The notes beneath the pieces were generated by a model, which was not told where the DNA came from, ran no database searches, and saw nothing but the letters and a program-made list of their open reading frames with translations. A stretch of DNA of 17,050 bases, from contig JAFZCF010000063.1 of the NCBI GenBank assembly GCA_017552165.1, positions 1-17,050 on the forward strand. The letters run 5' to 3'. A program made the position numbers and the translations under genes. Shown here piece after piece: positions 6,826 through 14,998 of this stretch; position 1 is the first letter of the stretch, and the number at the start of each line of letters is the position of its first letter. This DNA is from Clostridia bacterium. Lineage in GTDB: Bacteria > Bacillota_A > Clostridia > Oscillospirales > CAG-272.

Positions 6826-8133
6826 ATGAGTCTTAAAAGCAACGAAAAAATCAATTCAAACACCGCCGAGCTCACTTTTCTGATCGAAAAAGAGCCGTTT
6901 GACAAAGCGGTCACGGAAGCATACAAAAAACAGGCGGCAAAAATAACCGTTCCCGGTTTCCGCAAAGGCAAGGCGCCCCGCGCGCTCGTCGAGAAAATGT
7001 ACGGAACGGCGACATTCGTCGACGAAGCGATAAACAATCTTCTCCCCGAATATTACGAGGACGCGGTAAAGGAATCAGGGATCGAGCCGGTCGGCAGACC
7101 GGAATTCGACATCGTCGAGATCGGAGACGAGGGCGCGCTCCTCAAGGTCACCGTCGCCGTCAAGCCCGAGGTCAACGTAAAGAACTATCTCGGTATAGAG
7201 GCGGAAAAAACCATCCGCGAAGTGACCGACGAGGCTATTAACGACAGGATCGAACAGGCGCGTCAGCGCAATTCGCGCGAAATCGAGGTCGAGGGCAGAC
7301 CGGCGCAGAAGGACGATATTGCAAATATCGATTACTCCGGCTCGATAGACGGCGTACCTTTTGACGGCGGCTCGGCGGCCGGGCACGACCTCAAGATCGG
7401 CTCCGGCACCTTTATTCCCGGATTTGAGGATCAGATCATCGGAAAGAACATCGGGGACGAATTTGACGTGAACGTCACCTTCCCCGAGGACTATCACGCC
7501 GAGGAGCTGAAAGGCAAGGCGGCGGTCTTCAAAGTAAAACTCAACTCTCTCAAGGCGAACGAGCTCCCCGAACTCGACGACGAGTTTGCAAAGGACGTCT
7601 CGGAATTTGACACGCTCGAAGAATACAAGGCGGACATAAAGAAGCAGATCGCCGAAGATTACGAAAAGCGCGCCGACAGCGAAGCGACCGAAAAGATCAT
7701 GGAAACGCTCATCGACGACGACCATTTCGAGGCGGATATACCCGAGGCAATGTTCGAAAACGAGGCGGAAAATCAGGTCCGCGATCTCGACTACCGTCTC
7801 AGAGGAAGCGGGCTCGATCTCAAGACGTATATGAAATACCTCAACACCGACATCGACGGTCTCAAAGCCCAGTACCGCCCGAGAACCGAGCAGCAGGTCA
7901 AGACCCGCCTCGCCCTCGAGCAGATCGCAAAGAACGAGAACGTCGCGGTTACCGACGAGGACGTCGAAAACGAGCTGAAGCGCATGGCTGATGCGTACGG
8001 AATGGACGTCGAGGAGGTCCGCTCTCAGGTATCGAAGGAAATGGTTTCCGACGACCTCAGGGTAGGTAAAGCCGCCGAACTGGTAAAGAATTCCGCAAAG
8101 ATAACCGAAAAGCCCGAAGAAAAGCCGGAATAA
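6826..8133 (+). CDS. tig: Trigger factor, ribosome-associated chaperone and prolyl isomerase
   Basis: The protein has 435 residues, the usual family length. The N-terminal ribosome-binding domain carries the signature GFRKGKAP (44-51). The central FKBP-type peptidyl-prolyl isomerase domain spans about 155-245 and includes SGSIDGVPFDGG and the IPGFE segment. The C-terminal two-thirds is helical and highly charged, as in the chaperone arms. It binds nascent chains at the ribosome exit tunnel and delays misfolding. A GGAGGG ribosome binding site lies 10 nt before the ATG. It is the first gene of the run, downstream of a consensus promoter, and the next gene begins one base after its TAA. Confidence 0.97.
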   Translation: MSLKSNEKINSNTAELTFLIEKEPFDKAVTEAYKKQAAKITVPGFRKGKAPRALVEKMYGTATFVDEAINNLLPEYYEDAVKESGIEPVGRPEFDIVEIGDEGALLKVTVAVKPEVNVKNYLGIEAEKTIREVTDEAINDRIEQARQRNSREIEVEGRPAQKDDIANIDYSGSIDGVPFDGGSAAGHDLKIGSGTFIPGFEDQIIGKNIGDEFDVNVTFPEDYHAEELKGKAAVFKVKLNSLKANELPELDDEFAKDVSEFDTLEEYKADIKKQIAEDYEKRADSEATEKIMETLIDDDHFEADIPEAMFENEAENQVRDLDYRLRGSGLDLKTYMKYLNTDIDGLKAQYRPRTEQQVKTRLALEQIAKNENVAVTDEDVENELKRMADAYGMDVEEVRSQVSKEMVSDDLRVGKAAELVKNSAKITEKPEEKPE

Positions 8134-8134
8134 A

Positions 8135-8794
8135 ATGGAACTCAAAGGCAAAAAAGTCAATTTTCTCGGCGACTCTATAACAGAGGGCGTCGGAACGTCT
8201 TCTCCCGAGCATATTTACCTGAACGTCCTGGCAAAAAGCGCAGGTCTCGCCGCCGCGAGAAATTACGGCATCGGGGGCACGCGCTTTGCCCGTCAGATAG
8301 TCCCGACGAGCGAGATTTTCGACAGAGATTTCTGCAAGAGAGTCGAAGAGATGGATCCCGACGCCGACGTCGTCGTCATATTCGGCGGCACAAACGACTT
8401 CGGGCACGGCGACGCGCCGATAGGAACGCCCGAGGATTCCACACCGGCGAGTTTCTGGGGCGCGTGCAACTATCTTTTCAAAAGGGTTATCGAAAGATAT
8501 CCGGCGGCGGCGATCGTCGTCATGACTCCGCTTCACCGTCACGGCGAGAACTTTACCGACGGAGACGCTCATCAGAAAAAATATCACTACGGCAATCTCA
8601 AGACCTACGTTGACATAATAAAGGCGGTCGCCGAGAAATATTCCCTTCCCGTTCTTGACCTGTACGGCACGGCGGGGATACAGCCGTCCGTCAGGGCGCA
8701 GCAGGAGCTCTTCATGCCGGACGGGCTCCATCCGAACGACGCCGGAAACGCGAAGATAGCGGCCCGGCTCGAGAGCTTCCTGAAAAACCTCTAA
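8135..8794 (+). CDS. SGNH/GDSL-family hydrolase (esterase or lipase type)
   Basis: The protein has 219 residues with the four SGNH blocks: GDSI with nucleophile Ser14 (12-15), the Gly block near YGIGGTR (44-50), GGTND with Asn87 (84-88), and DGLHPN with Asp196 and His199 (196-201). No signal peptide is present, so it is probably cytosolic. The family covers esterases, lipases and carbohydrate acetyl-esterases, and the substrate cannot be told from sequence. The ATG lies one base after the trigger factor stop with only a weak GA-rich ribosome binding site, so translation is likely coupled. Its place between tig and clpP is unusual, since these two are usually adjacent in Clostridia. Confidence 0.9.
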   Translation: MELKGKKVNFLGDSITEGVGTSSPEHIYLNVLAKSAGLAAARNYGIGGTRFARQIVPTSEIFDRDFCKRVEEMDPDADVVVIFGGTNDFGHGDAPIGTPEDSTPASFWGACNYLFKRVIERYPAAAIVVMTPLHRHGENFTDGDAHQKKYHYGNLKTYVDIIKAVAEKYSLPVLDLYGTAGIQPSVRAQQELFMPDGLHPNDAGNAKIAARLESFLKNL

Positions 8795-8806
8795 AAGGAG
8801 AATACA

Positions 8807-9388
8807 ATGCCATATATTCCATACGTCATCGAACAGAGCGGCAACGGAGAGCGCTCGTATGATATTTACTCAAGACTGCTCAACGACAGGATCATTTTCC
8901 TCTCGGATGAGGTAAACGATCTGACGGCGTCGCTCGTCGTGGCTCAGCTCCTGTATCTCGAATCGCAGGATCCGGAAAAGGACGTAAGTCTTTACATCAA
9001 CAGTCCCGGCGGCTCCATTACGTCGGGAATGGCGATTTACGACACGATGAACTACATAAAGTGCGACGTATCGACGATATGCGTCGGTATGGCGGCGAGC
9101 ATGGGCGCGTTCCTTCTCTCCGCAGGGACAAAGGGCAAGCGCATTGCCCTCCCGAACAGCGAGATCATGATCCATCAGCCCCTCGGCGGCATGCAGGGAC
9201 AGGCGACGGACATCAAGATTCACGCCGACCGCATCATACGCATAAAAGAAAAACTCAACCGCATCCTCTCCGAAAACACGGGAAAACCGTATGAAACGAT
9301 CTGCGCCGACACCGAGCGCGACAATTTCATGACAGCCGAAGAAGCGCTCTCGTACGGCCTTATCGACAAGGTCATGGACAGGAGATAA
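8807..9388 (+). CDS. clpP: ATP-dependent Clp protease proteolytic subunit ClpP
   Basis: The protein has 193 residues, the normal family length. The catalytic triad is Ser98 (GMAASMG), His123 (MIHQPLGG) and Asp172 (ERDNFM), equivalent to Ser97, His122 and Asp171 of E. coli ClpP. Other family marks are [15 protein letters not shown] (19-33) and the oxyanion-region NSPGGS (65-70). It forms a tetradecameric serine protease chamber in the cytoplasm, fed by ClpX and possibly other Clp ATPases. AAAAGGAG lies 6 nt before the ATG. It follows the SGNH gene by 12 nt and precedes clpX by 19 nt. Confidence 0.98.
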   Translation: MPYIPYVIEQSGNGERSYDIYSRLLNDRIIFLSDEVNDLTASLVVAQLLYLESQDPEKDVSLYINSPGGSITSGMAIYDTMNYIKCDVSTICVGMAASMGAFLLSAGTKGKRIALPNSEIMIHQPLGGMQGQATDIKIHADRIIRIKEKLNRILSENTGKPYETICADTERDNFMTAEEALSYGLIDKVMDRR

Positions 9389-9407
9389 CCGAAGGGACAA
9401 TCTTGCG

Positions 9408-10664
9408 ATGGCGGATAAAAAAGACAGGCGGGAAAGCATAGAAATGTGCGTTTTCTGCGGCAGATATTCGTCCGAACTGAACGTTTTCATCCCCTCGGGT
9501 ATAGACGCCGGCGGGGTTTCGCTCGGAATATGCGACGAATGCGTCAGCACCTGCCGTAAATATCTCAAAATGAACGGCGTTCCCGACCCCGAAGACGTCG
9601 GTGAAGAAGAGGCCGAAGCCGCGGGAACCGAGCTCTCGCTCGAGACTCTGCCGAAGCCGGTCATGATGAAAAAGATGCTCGACGAATACGTCGTCGGTCA
9701 GGATGACGCGAAAAAAGCCCTCTGCGTCGCGGTCTACAACCACTACAAAAGACTGCTTCAGAAAAAAAACGAAGAGGACGACGTCGAGATCCAGAAGAGC
9801 AATATCCTTCTCATAGGACCGACCGGAACCGGAAAGACCTTCCTTGCACAGACGCTCGCAAAAATGCTCGACGTTCCGTTCGCGATCGCCGACGCGACGA
9901 CTCTGACGGAGGCCGGATACGTCGGCGAGGACGTCGAAAACATTCTTCTGAAGCTAGTTCAGGCGGCCGATTTCGACGTTAAAAGAGCAGAAAAAGGCAT
10001 CATTTACATTGACGAGATCGACAAGATCGCGCGCAGGAGCGAAAACCGCTCCATCACCCGCGACGTTTCCGGCGAAGGGGTACAGCAGGCTTTGCTGAAG
10101 ATCCTCGAGGGTACTATCTCAAACGTTCCGCCCCACGGCGGCAGAAAACACCCGGGACAGGAATTCATCCCCGTAAACACGGAAAACATCCTCTTTATCT
10201 GCGGCGGCTCATTTGAGGGGCTCGACAAGATCGTCGAAAAGAGGGTCAGCGGCAGAAGATTCATCGGCTTCGGCGGGGACGTTGAGGTCGGAAATGAAGA
10301 CAATCCGCTGAGCAAGGTCACACCTCACGACATAATAAAATTCGGTATGATACCCGAGCTGACGGGACGGCTCCCCGTGATCGTCGGCCTTGAAAGTCTC
10401 GGAAGAGACGAGCTCATAAGAATCCTTACAAAGCCGAAGAACGCGATAATTAAACAGTACGTCCGGCTTTTCGAGATGGACGGGATAACGCTCAGATTCA
10501 CAAAGGGCGCTCTCGAAGCGGTCGCCGACAAGGCGCTTGAGCTGAAAACCGGCGCGCGCGGCCTCCGGGCAATAGTTGAAGCGACTCTGAAGGACTATAT
10601 GTTCTCGTCGCCGTCCGATCCCGGAATAAAGACGATAACCGTAAAAGCCGCCGACGTGAAATAG
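9408..10664 (+). CDS. clpX: ClpX, AAA+ unfoldase of the ClpXP protease
   Basis: The protein has 418 residues. The N-terminal zinc-binding domain has Cys14, Cys17, Cys42 and Cys45. The AAA+ module shows Walker A GPTGTGKT (137-144), pore loop GYVG (170-173), Walker B IIYIDEID (198-205), the RKH loop (246-248), the ClpP-docking IGF loop (286-288), the ELTGRLP arginine segment (317-323) and sensor II GAR (382-384). All key residues are present. It unfolds tagged substrates and threads them into ClpP. The ATG has GAAGGGA upstream. The gene ends with TAG, which shows that TAG is a working stop codon in this genome. The next gene starts 11 nt later. Confidence 0.98.
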   Translation: MADKKDRRESIEMCVFCGRYSSELNVFIPSGIDAGGVSLGICDECVSTCRKYLKMNGVPDPEDVGEEEAEAAGTELSLETLPKPVMMKKMLDEYVVGQDDAKKALCVAVYNHYKRLLQKKNEEDDVEIQKSNILLIGPTGTGKTFLAQTLAKMLDVPFAIADATTLTEAGYVGEDVENILLKLVQAADFDVKRAEKGIIYIDEIDKIARRSENRSITRDVSGEGVQQALLKILEGTISNVPPHGGRKHPGQEFIPVNTENILFICGGSFEGLDKIVEKRVSGRRFIGFGGDVEVGNEDNPLSKVTPHDIIKFGMIPELTGRLPVIVGLESLGRDELIRILTKPKNAIIKQYVRLFEMDGITLRFTKGALEAVADKALELKTGARGLRAIVEATLKDYMFSSPSDPGIKTITVKAADVK

Positions 10665-10675
10665 TCCGAGGTCAG

Positions 10676-11923
10676 ATGAACACTCCAACGAAAGCAAGAC
10701 GGGCAAAAAGCGGAGGACTGCGGCCTGATACCGTCGCGATGAAACGGGAAAAGCCTCTGGTCGATCTTCTTTTCACTCCGCTCTGGTTCCTGATATCGAT
10801 TGCCTATTCCGAAATATTTTTTCATATTCTCGTTCTCCAGAACGGGTTTTTCTCCTATACGGTGCTCATGGCGATACCGTTTTCGATACTCGTCGGCACT
10901 TTCTGCGACCTGTTCAGGGAGGACATTGCAAGAAAACTGAGGTACGTATTCACCGGCCTCATTTTTTTGCTTTTTGCCACGCAGATAGTCTACAATCACA
11001 TTTTCAGTTCTTTCATGTCCTGGAGCCTCATCGGCCTCGCCGGGAACGTCGTGCAGAACTTCCTCAAGTCGGCTCTTATCGGAATATTCGAGTCGATCCC
11101 TAAGCTTCTCGTGCTCGCCGTTCCGCTCATTGCCCTTCCCTTCGCTCACAAGTTCATAAAGCCGTGGAACCGCTTTGCGTGGAAAAAGAGCGTGCTCTGG
11201 ATCTGCGTTTTCGCGGTATGCCAGGTCGTGCTTCTTCTGATCCTGCCGATAGGCGGCAAAACGGCTCACACCGCGTACGACCTGTACTACAACAACTGGG
11301 ATCTTGAGCTCGGCATGAACAAGCTCGGGGTGATTTCCTCGACGCTTATCGACGTAAAAAGGACGGTTTTCGGGAACGACGACCCGAACCAGCCCGTCGA
11401 CAGACCCGTCGTTGTCACCATCCCGGTGGGAGACGAAACCAACCCCGCCGGTGGCGACACCGGTGACGACACCTCAGCAGGCGACCCCTCCGTCGTTGAC
11501 CAAAACCCGTTCAACACGATAGAGGGAATCGACTTTGCCTCTCTCTCCGCCTCGGCGTCGAGCGAGGAGCTGAAATACCTTTTCGATTATCTCGGCGCCG
11601 TCCAGCCGACAAAAAAGAACAAGTACACCGGGATGTTCAAGGACTATAACCTCATAATGATCTGCGCCGAGGCCTTCGCGCCGACGGGAATAGTCGAATC
11701 CGTCACCCCGACGCTGTACAGACTTGCGAACTCCGGGTTCGTTTTCAGCAATTACTGGACGTGCTATCCGTCCGTCACCACAAACGGCGAATATTCGTTC
11801 CTGACCGGGCTTTTCCCGGACCTGGCGAAGCCAAAAACGGACGGGACGTTCCTCTATACGTACACTCAGCACAACACGATGAACACGACCATCGCGTCGT
11901 GGTTCAAGGCGCAGGGCGCGTAG
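10676..11923 (+). CDS. LtaS-like membrane sulfatase-family protein, N-terminal half up to in-frame TAG
   Basis: This piece has 415 residues. After a basic N-terminus come about five membrane helices (roughly 30-50, 60-80, 90-110, 140-158 and 172-192). An acidic Gly/Asp/Thr linker (about 235-275) follows, then the start of an extracellular alkaline-phosphatase-type domain. CAEAF supplies the metal-binding Glu332, and TTNGEY the probable nucleophile Thr368. This is the layout of LtaS-type enzymes, which transfer glycerol phosphate from phosphatidylglycerol. Translation would stop after AQGA at the TAG, before the Asp-His metal ligands. The protein as read would therefore lack a complete active site. 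The ATG is preceded by GAGGT and lies 11 nt after clpX. See the entries for the whole locus and the other half. Confidence 0.85.
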   Translation: MNTPTKARRAKSGGLRPDTVAMKREKPLVDLLFTPLWFLISIAYSEIFFHILVLQNGFFSYTVLMAIPFSILVGTFCDLFREDIARKLRYVFTGLIFLLFATQIVYNHIFSSFMSWSLIGLAGNVVQNFLKSALIGIFESIPKLLVLAVPLIALPFAHKFIKPWNRFAWKKSVLWICVFAVCQVVLLLILPIGGKTAHTAYDLYYNNWDLELGMNKLGVISSTLIDVKRTVFGNDDPNQPVDRPVVVTIPVGDETNPAGGDTGDDTSAGDPSVVDQNPFNTIEGIDFASLSASASSEELKYLFDYLGAVQPTKKNKYTGMFKDYNLIMICAEAFAPTGIVESVTPTLYRLANSGFVFSNYWTCYPSVTTNGEYSFLTGLFPDLAKPKTDGTFLYTYTQHNTMNTTIASWFKAQGA

Positions 11924-12112
11924 GCGCTCGCGTATCATCCTCACACGGGAACGTATTACAGCAGAAATCTCACGCATACGAGTCTCGGATACGTATTCAA
12001 GGCAAAAGAAGATTATCCCGCGCTGACCGGATGGCCGGAGTCGGACCTTGTCCTTGCTCAGCAATGCTCGTCCGAATTCATCGGCAAAAACCAGCGCTTC
12101 CTCGTCTATATC

Positions 12113-12802
12113 ATGACGGTCAGCGGACATCACAACTATCTGTTCGACGGCAACAACGACATAGCTCTGAAAAACAAATCGCTCGTCAGCGAACTGGATA
12201 TGGAAGATAACGCAAAGGCGTACGTTGCCTGCAACGTTGAGCTCGACCGCATGCTCGAATATCTGATCAAAGAACTTGAAAAATCGGGCGAGCTCGACAA
12301 AACGGTGATCTGCCTCTCGACGGACCACTATCCCTACGGCCTGACAGACGACGAGTACGCTCACATGCTCGGCTATAAAAAGGCGTCGTCCATGAAATAC
12401 GACCGCATGGAGAGATACGCGAGCACGCTGATCCTCTGGAACTCGGCGATGGGTACCGTAAAGGTCGACAAGCCGTGCTGCACGGTCGACGTCCTCCCGA
12501 CGCTTCTCAATCTCTTCGGAATGGAATACGACTCAAGACTGTATTCCGGGCAAGATATTCTCTCCGACAGCTACGGCCTCGCTATGCTCTCCAACCAGAG
12601 TTTCATAACCGATAAGATCGCATACAACAGCAGATACAACAAGGTCTATTATATCGACAAGAGCTGGAAGATGCCCGACGGATATCTCGACGCCTATATC
12701 CAGATAGTGAGCAACCGATTCTCGGTCGCGTCGAGCGCCGTCAACAACGATTTTTACAAATACCTCCCTCAGGACGTGATAGCAGAGGCGCAGAAAAAAT
12801 GA
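12113..12802 (+). CDS. LtaS-like protein, C-terminal half of the sulfatase-type domain
   Basis: The frame is open from 11924 and is the same frame as the upstream half. The first ATG, at 12113, is internal to the domain (IMTVSGHHNY) and I see no good ribosome binding site, so independent translation is doubtful. The piece holds the remaining active-site elements: the VSGHHNY histidines (residues 4-7 from this ATG), the STDHYPYG Asp-His metal ligands, and the sulfatase-type DVLPTLLNLFG segment near the end. Its close fit to the family argues that the frame was intact until recently or is still read through. It ends in a TGA that overlaps the ATG of the next gene in ATGA. Confidence 0.7.
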   Translation: MTVSGHHNYLFDGNNDIALKNKSLVSELDMEDNAKAYVACNVELDRMLEYLIKELEKSGELDKTVICLSTDHYPYGLTDDEYAHMLGYKKASSMKYDRMERYASTLILWNSAMGTVKVDKPCCTVDVLPTLLNLFGMEYDSRLYSGQDILSDSYGLAMLSNQSFITDKIAYNSRYNKVYYIDKSWKMPDGYLDAYIQIVSNRFSVASSAVNNDFYKYLPQDVIAEAQKK

Positions 12803-13884
12803 TAAAAAGCACTTATGACGTCGTAATAATCGGGGCCGGACCCGGCGGGGCCTTCGCCGCGAAGCGCCTTCGCGATCACGGATTCGGCGGCTCCGTACTC
12901 CTCGTTGACGGGAACTGCGGCCGCGCAAAGACCTGCGGAGGGCTTCTCTCCCCCGACGCGCAGAGACTGCTCGCTTCATACGGTTTGACGCTGCCGAACA
13001 GCGTTCTGTCCGATCCGCAGATTTTCGCTGTGGAGACCGTGGATCTGAAAAGCGGCTACAAACGTCTCTATCAGCGCTCATACCTGAACATGGACAGGCG
13101 AAGATTTGACGACTGGATGCTCTCTATGGTGCCGGATTCGGTCGATAAGGCCAGCGCGCGCTGCACGGATATTAAAAAATCCGGCAACGGTTATGAGATT
13201 TATCTCATATCGGAAGGCGAGCGGCAGACGGTACGCGCCTCGCGGGTCGTCGGGGCGGACGGCGGCGGATCGATCGTCAGGAGAAAGCTCTTCGCATCCG
13301 AAAAGCGGATCAGCAAATACGTATCGATACAGCAGCATTTCCCGGGCAGCGCCGGCGTTTTCCCGCCTTACGCATGCGTCTTTGACCCCGAGACGAGCGA
13401 CAGCTGCTCGTGGCTCATTTCAAAGGACGGACGCACGATCTTCGGCGGCGCATTTCCTAAAAAGAACTGCCGCGCGCTATTTGAGAAACAGAAAAAACGC
13501 CTCTGCGGTTTCTACGGCGCCGAGCTCGGAGAACCCGTTCTTACCGAAGCGTGTCTGCTCTGCAGCCCGCGAAGGGCGGGCGACATACTGACCGGAAACG
13601 GCGGCGCCTACCTCATCGGCGAGGCCGCGGGCTTTATCAGCCCGAGTTCCTTTGAAGGCATCAGCTGCGCGATATTCAGCGGAGACGCCCTCGCGCAGGC
13701 GTTTGCCCGCGGAGGAAACGACGATGAGACCCGCAGGGCATACGCGTCGCTCACCTCATCCCTCAAACACAAAATCACGCTCAAAACCGCCAAACGCGGG
13801 ATACTCTTCTCGCCGTTCTGGCGCGGGATGATAATGAAAAGCGGGATAACCTCGGTCAGCCCGAAAGGCAGCGGCAAAACCTGA
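12799..13884 (+). CDS. FAD-dependent oxidoreductase, geranylgeranyl-reductase-like
   Basis: The protein has 361 residues. The N-terminal Rossmann motif is GAGPGG (12-17) in YDVVIIGAGPGG. KTCGGLLS (44-51) follows, with the Cys-Gly-Gly seen in geranylgeranyl reductase relatives. GADG (152-155) and the second FAD motif, GEAAGFISPSSFEGI (274-288), complete the p-hydroxybenzoate-hydroxylase fold. Family members reduce isoprenoid chains or hydroxylate small molecules. The substrate here is unknown, and a membrane-associated lipid is plausible. The ATG overlaps the stop of the LtaS-like gene (ATGA), so its translation is probably coupled to that gene and could fall if the upstream TAG stops ribosomes. 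It is the last gene of the run. Confidence 0.85.
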   Translation: MIKSTYDVVIIGAGPGGAFAAKRLRDHGFGGSVLLVDGNCGRAKTCGGLLSPDAQRLLASYGLTLPNSVLSDPQIFAVETVDLKSGYKRLYQRSYLNMDRRRFDDWMLSMVPDSVDKASARCTDIKKSGNGYEIYLISEGERQTVRASRVVGADGGGSIVRRKLFASEKRISKYVSIQQHFPGSAGVFPPYACVFDPETSDSCSWLISKDGRTIFGGAFPKKNCRALFEKQKKRLCGFYGAELGEPVLTEACLLCSPRRAGDILTGNGGAYLIGEAAGFISPSSFEGISCAIFSGDALAQAFARGGNDDETRRAYASLTSSLKHKITLKTAKRGILFSPFWRGMIMKSGITSVSPKGSGKT

Positions 13885-13904
13885 TTCCCGACCGAAATCA
13901 GGTT
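13878..13904. repeat. Inverted repeat spanning the flavoprotein stop codon
   Basis: AACCTGATT (13878-13886) and AATCAGGTT (13896-13904) form a perfect 9-bp stem with a 9-nt loop. The TGA stop at 13882-13884 lies within the left arm. No U-tract follows, so it is not a simple intrinsic terminator. It may protect the mRNA 3' end or be fortuitous. Confidence 0.45.
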
Positions 13905-13944
13905 CAGCGGTAACCGAAGCTCAATTCCGCACAACCGAAAAAAT

Positions 13945-13973
13945 AAAAGGATGCTTTTGAGGCATCCTTTTTT
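13945..13973. terminator. Bidirectional intrinsic terminator ending the tig run and the DUF4234 pair
   Basis: AAAAGGATGC (13945-13954) and GCATCCTTTT (13962-13971) form a perfect 10-bp stem with a 7-nt loop. T-runs follow in both directions: TTTTTT through 13973 on the plus strand, and ATTTTTT on the minus strand. It lies between two convergent gene groups. Confidence 0.93.
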
Positions 13974-14008
13974 ACGTTATGGTTTTATTGTTGCTATATT
14001 CGGGAAAT

Positions 14009-14491
14009 CTATCCAAGCGAAAATGAAAGTATATCGCCTTTCTTTATCAATCCGAAATCGCGATCCGTGTTATTGATAATCCGGAACACTTTACAAGTGA
14101 AACCGTCGTCATTTTCGTCGATCACGATGACGTGAATGAAAATGTTTTCATATACGTTTGAAATATCGGCCGGATTCAGAACAAAAATAAAATACGGAAA
14201 AAATCTACCGGTTACCAGGCAGAAATCTCTGCTTTCACCAGAAAAATCGATATGACCGGAACAAACATTGCCTTCCGTAATCAAATCGGAACGTTCTGAA
14301 AAATCAATATAAATACCGAAATCGTCAGTCAGGCACTCCGCCGTTGAATCACAGTCAGCCAGCTTTTCGCAAAGACGGGCCCAGTTGCTATTTTGTCTGT
14401 TTCTTTCGGCAACACCAGTCCAAAGCCAGACGTTCAGAACGATTATTGCCGCGATCAGTACAATGAGAATAACTAAGTGTTTTTTGCGCAT
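14009..14491 (-). CDS. Unrecognised single-pass membrane-anchored protein
   Basis: The protein has 160 residues. The N-terminus, MRKKHLVILIVLIAAIIVLN, is a positive stretch followed by a membrane helix (about 5-24), so the remaining 135 or so residues should lie outside the membrane. Alternatively the helix is an uncleaved signal. The outer part has several cysteines (including LCEKLADCDS and EC) and ends in beta-like segments. I recognise no family. It starts 40 nt after the DUF4234 gene ends and is probably cotranscribed with it. No clear ribosome binding site is seen. The sequence is more AT-rich than its neighbours. The stop is TAG. Confidence 0.65.
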   Translation of the reverse strand: MRKKHLVILIVLIAAIIVLNVWLWTGVAERNRQNSNWARLCEKLADCDSTAECLTDDFGIYIDFSERSDLITEGNVCSGHIDFSGESRDFCLVTGRFFPYFIFVLNPADISNVYENIFIHVIVIDENDDGFTCKVFRIINNTDRDFGLIKKGDILSFSLG

Positions 14492-14519
14492 CGGATAAAG
14501 TCAGGAAGCATCCCCGAAA

Positions 14520-14533
14520 GACGGATCTCCGTC
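14520..14533. repeat. Small inverted repeat at the DUF4234 gene stop
   Basis: GACGG (14520-14524) and CCGTC (14529-14533) flank an ATCT loop and overlap the TGA of the DUF4234 gene. With no U-tract it is at most a weak attenuator between the two cotranscribed genes. Confidence 0.3.
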
Positions 14534-14975
14534 ATCCGAGTTTGTTGTAATCTTCACATATCAGGTTTACCGCCTTGAACATCTTGTGAAGATAAATAAA
14601 CGGCCCTATAACGACAGGCAGAAGAAGGATGCCGAAAAGCCAGAACTGAGACGGCGTGAGATTGTAGTTTATCCCTCTGCGCTCAAGCTCGTTCCCGATC
14701 TTCACCGCCATATTGTGGTTCCAGATAAGAAAACCTATCCCGAGGGTGAGCGGGCCGACGATGAAGAATATGAGGCAGAAATGCATTTCCTTTCTGCCGT
14801 GGACTCCGGCCGCCCTGTTAAGCGAGTTTGTAAGCTCGGTCATTGCAATAACGCCGTAAATCCCGAGCGTTATTATGCTGAGCAGAACGAACTTAATAAG
14901 ACTCCTGTCGGTTTTAAGTTTTTTCTCCGGCGCAGTCTTGGCGTTAGGACGAAATCTGTCGTTGTCGTTTATCAT
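14532..14975 (-). CDS. DUF4234-type membrane protein
   Basis: The protein has 147 residues from the ATG at 14975, which has GAGGG 7 nt upstream. A longer frame with ATGs at 15014 and 15008 would run through the promoter at 14999-15027, so those starts are rejected. Three membrane segments are predicted, at about 26-46, 65-85 and 111-130. The pattern RSLIKFVLLSIITLGIYGV, then an amphipathic stretch, then further helices with conserved Asn (LTNSLN, KAVNLICEDYN) is characteristic of DUF4234 proteins. These are small inner-membrane proteins of unknown function, often paired with other envelope genes. Here it heads a two-gene unit with an unrecognised membrane-anchored protein. Confidence 0.8.
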   Translation of the reverse strand: MINDNDRFRPNAKTAPEKKLKTDRSLIKFVLLSIITLGIYGVIAMTELTNSLNRAAGVHGRKEMHFCLIFFIVGPLTLGIGFLIWNHNMAVKIGNELERRGINYNLTPSQFWLFGILLLPVVIGPFIYLHKMFKAVNLICEDYNKLG

Positions 14976-14998
14976 ATGATCACCCTCTTTTCCAAATG

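Larger units (their letters stand above)
10676..12802 (+). pseudogene. Whole LtaS-like gene interrupted by one in-frame TAG (11921-11923)
   Basis: The frame runs for 709 codons from 10676 to 12802 with a single internal stop and no frameshift. Around the stop the reading is QGA, stop, ALAYHPHTGTYYSR. As I recall it, the family has a motif of the type G-Y-K-T-x-A-x-H-P at this place, and the TAG falls exactly on the variable Lys-like position, so no residues are missing or extra. A single-base change from AAG, CAG, GAG, TGG, TCG, TTG, TAC or TAT would explain it. TAG ends clpX and the genes finishing at 14009 and 15122, so it is a normal stop here. The most likely reading is a recent nonsense mutation or a sequence error. 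Readthrough is possible but unproven. Confidence 0.75.

Noticed and set aside
7075..8160. 361-codon minus-strand open frame opposite trigger factor
   Set aside because: It is an antisense shadow of a certain gene, low in complexity (Val/Leu/Asp/Phe), with no start signals.
8870..9664. 264-codon minus-strand frame across clpP and clpX
   Set aside because: It overlaps two certain genes on the other strand and has no family match.
11921..11923. Genome-wide TAG reassignment or pyrrolysine
   Set aside because: TAG is the natural stop of clpX and of the genes ending at 14009 and 15122, and no pyl genes are in view. Local readthrough is kept only as a possibility.
11917..11934. 12-bp duplication (CGCGTA repeat) as the origin of the TAG
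   Set aside because: Removing one repeat unit would leave the conserved GYKTxAxHP-type motif four residues too short. The present length fits the family, so a point change is more likely.
11474..12364. 296-codon minus-strand frame across the TAG in the LtaS-like gene
   Set aside because: I considered whether the locus really encodes a minus-strand gene, but its product is motif-free while the plus frame has sulfatase-type catalytic motifs on both sides of the TAG.
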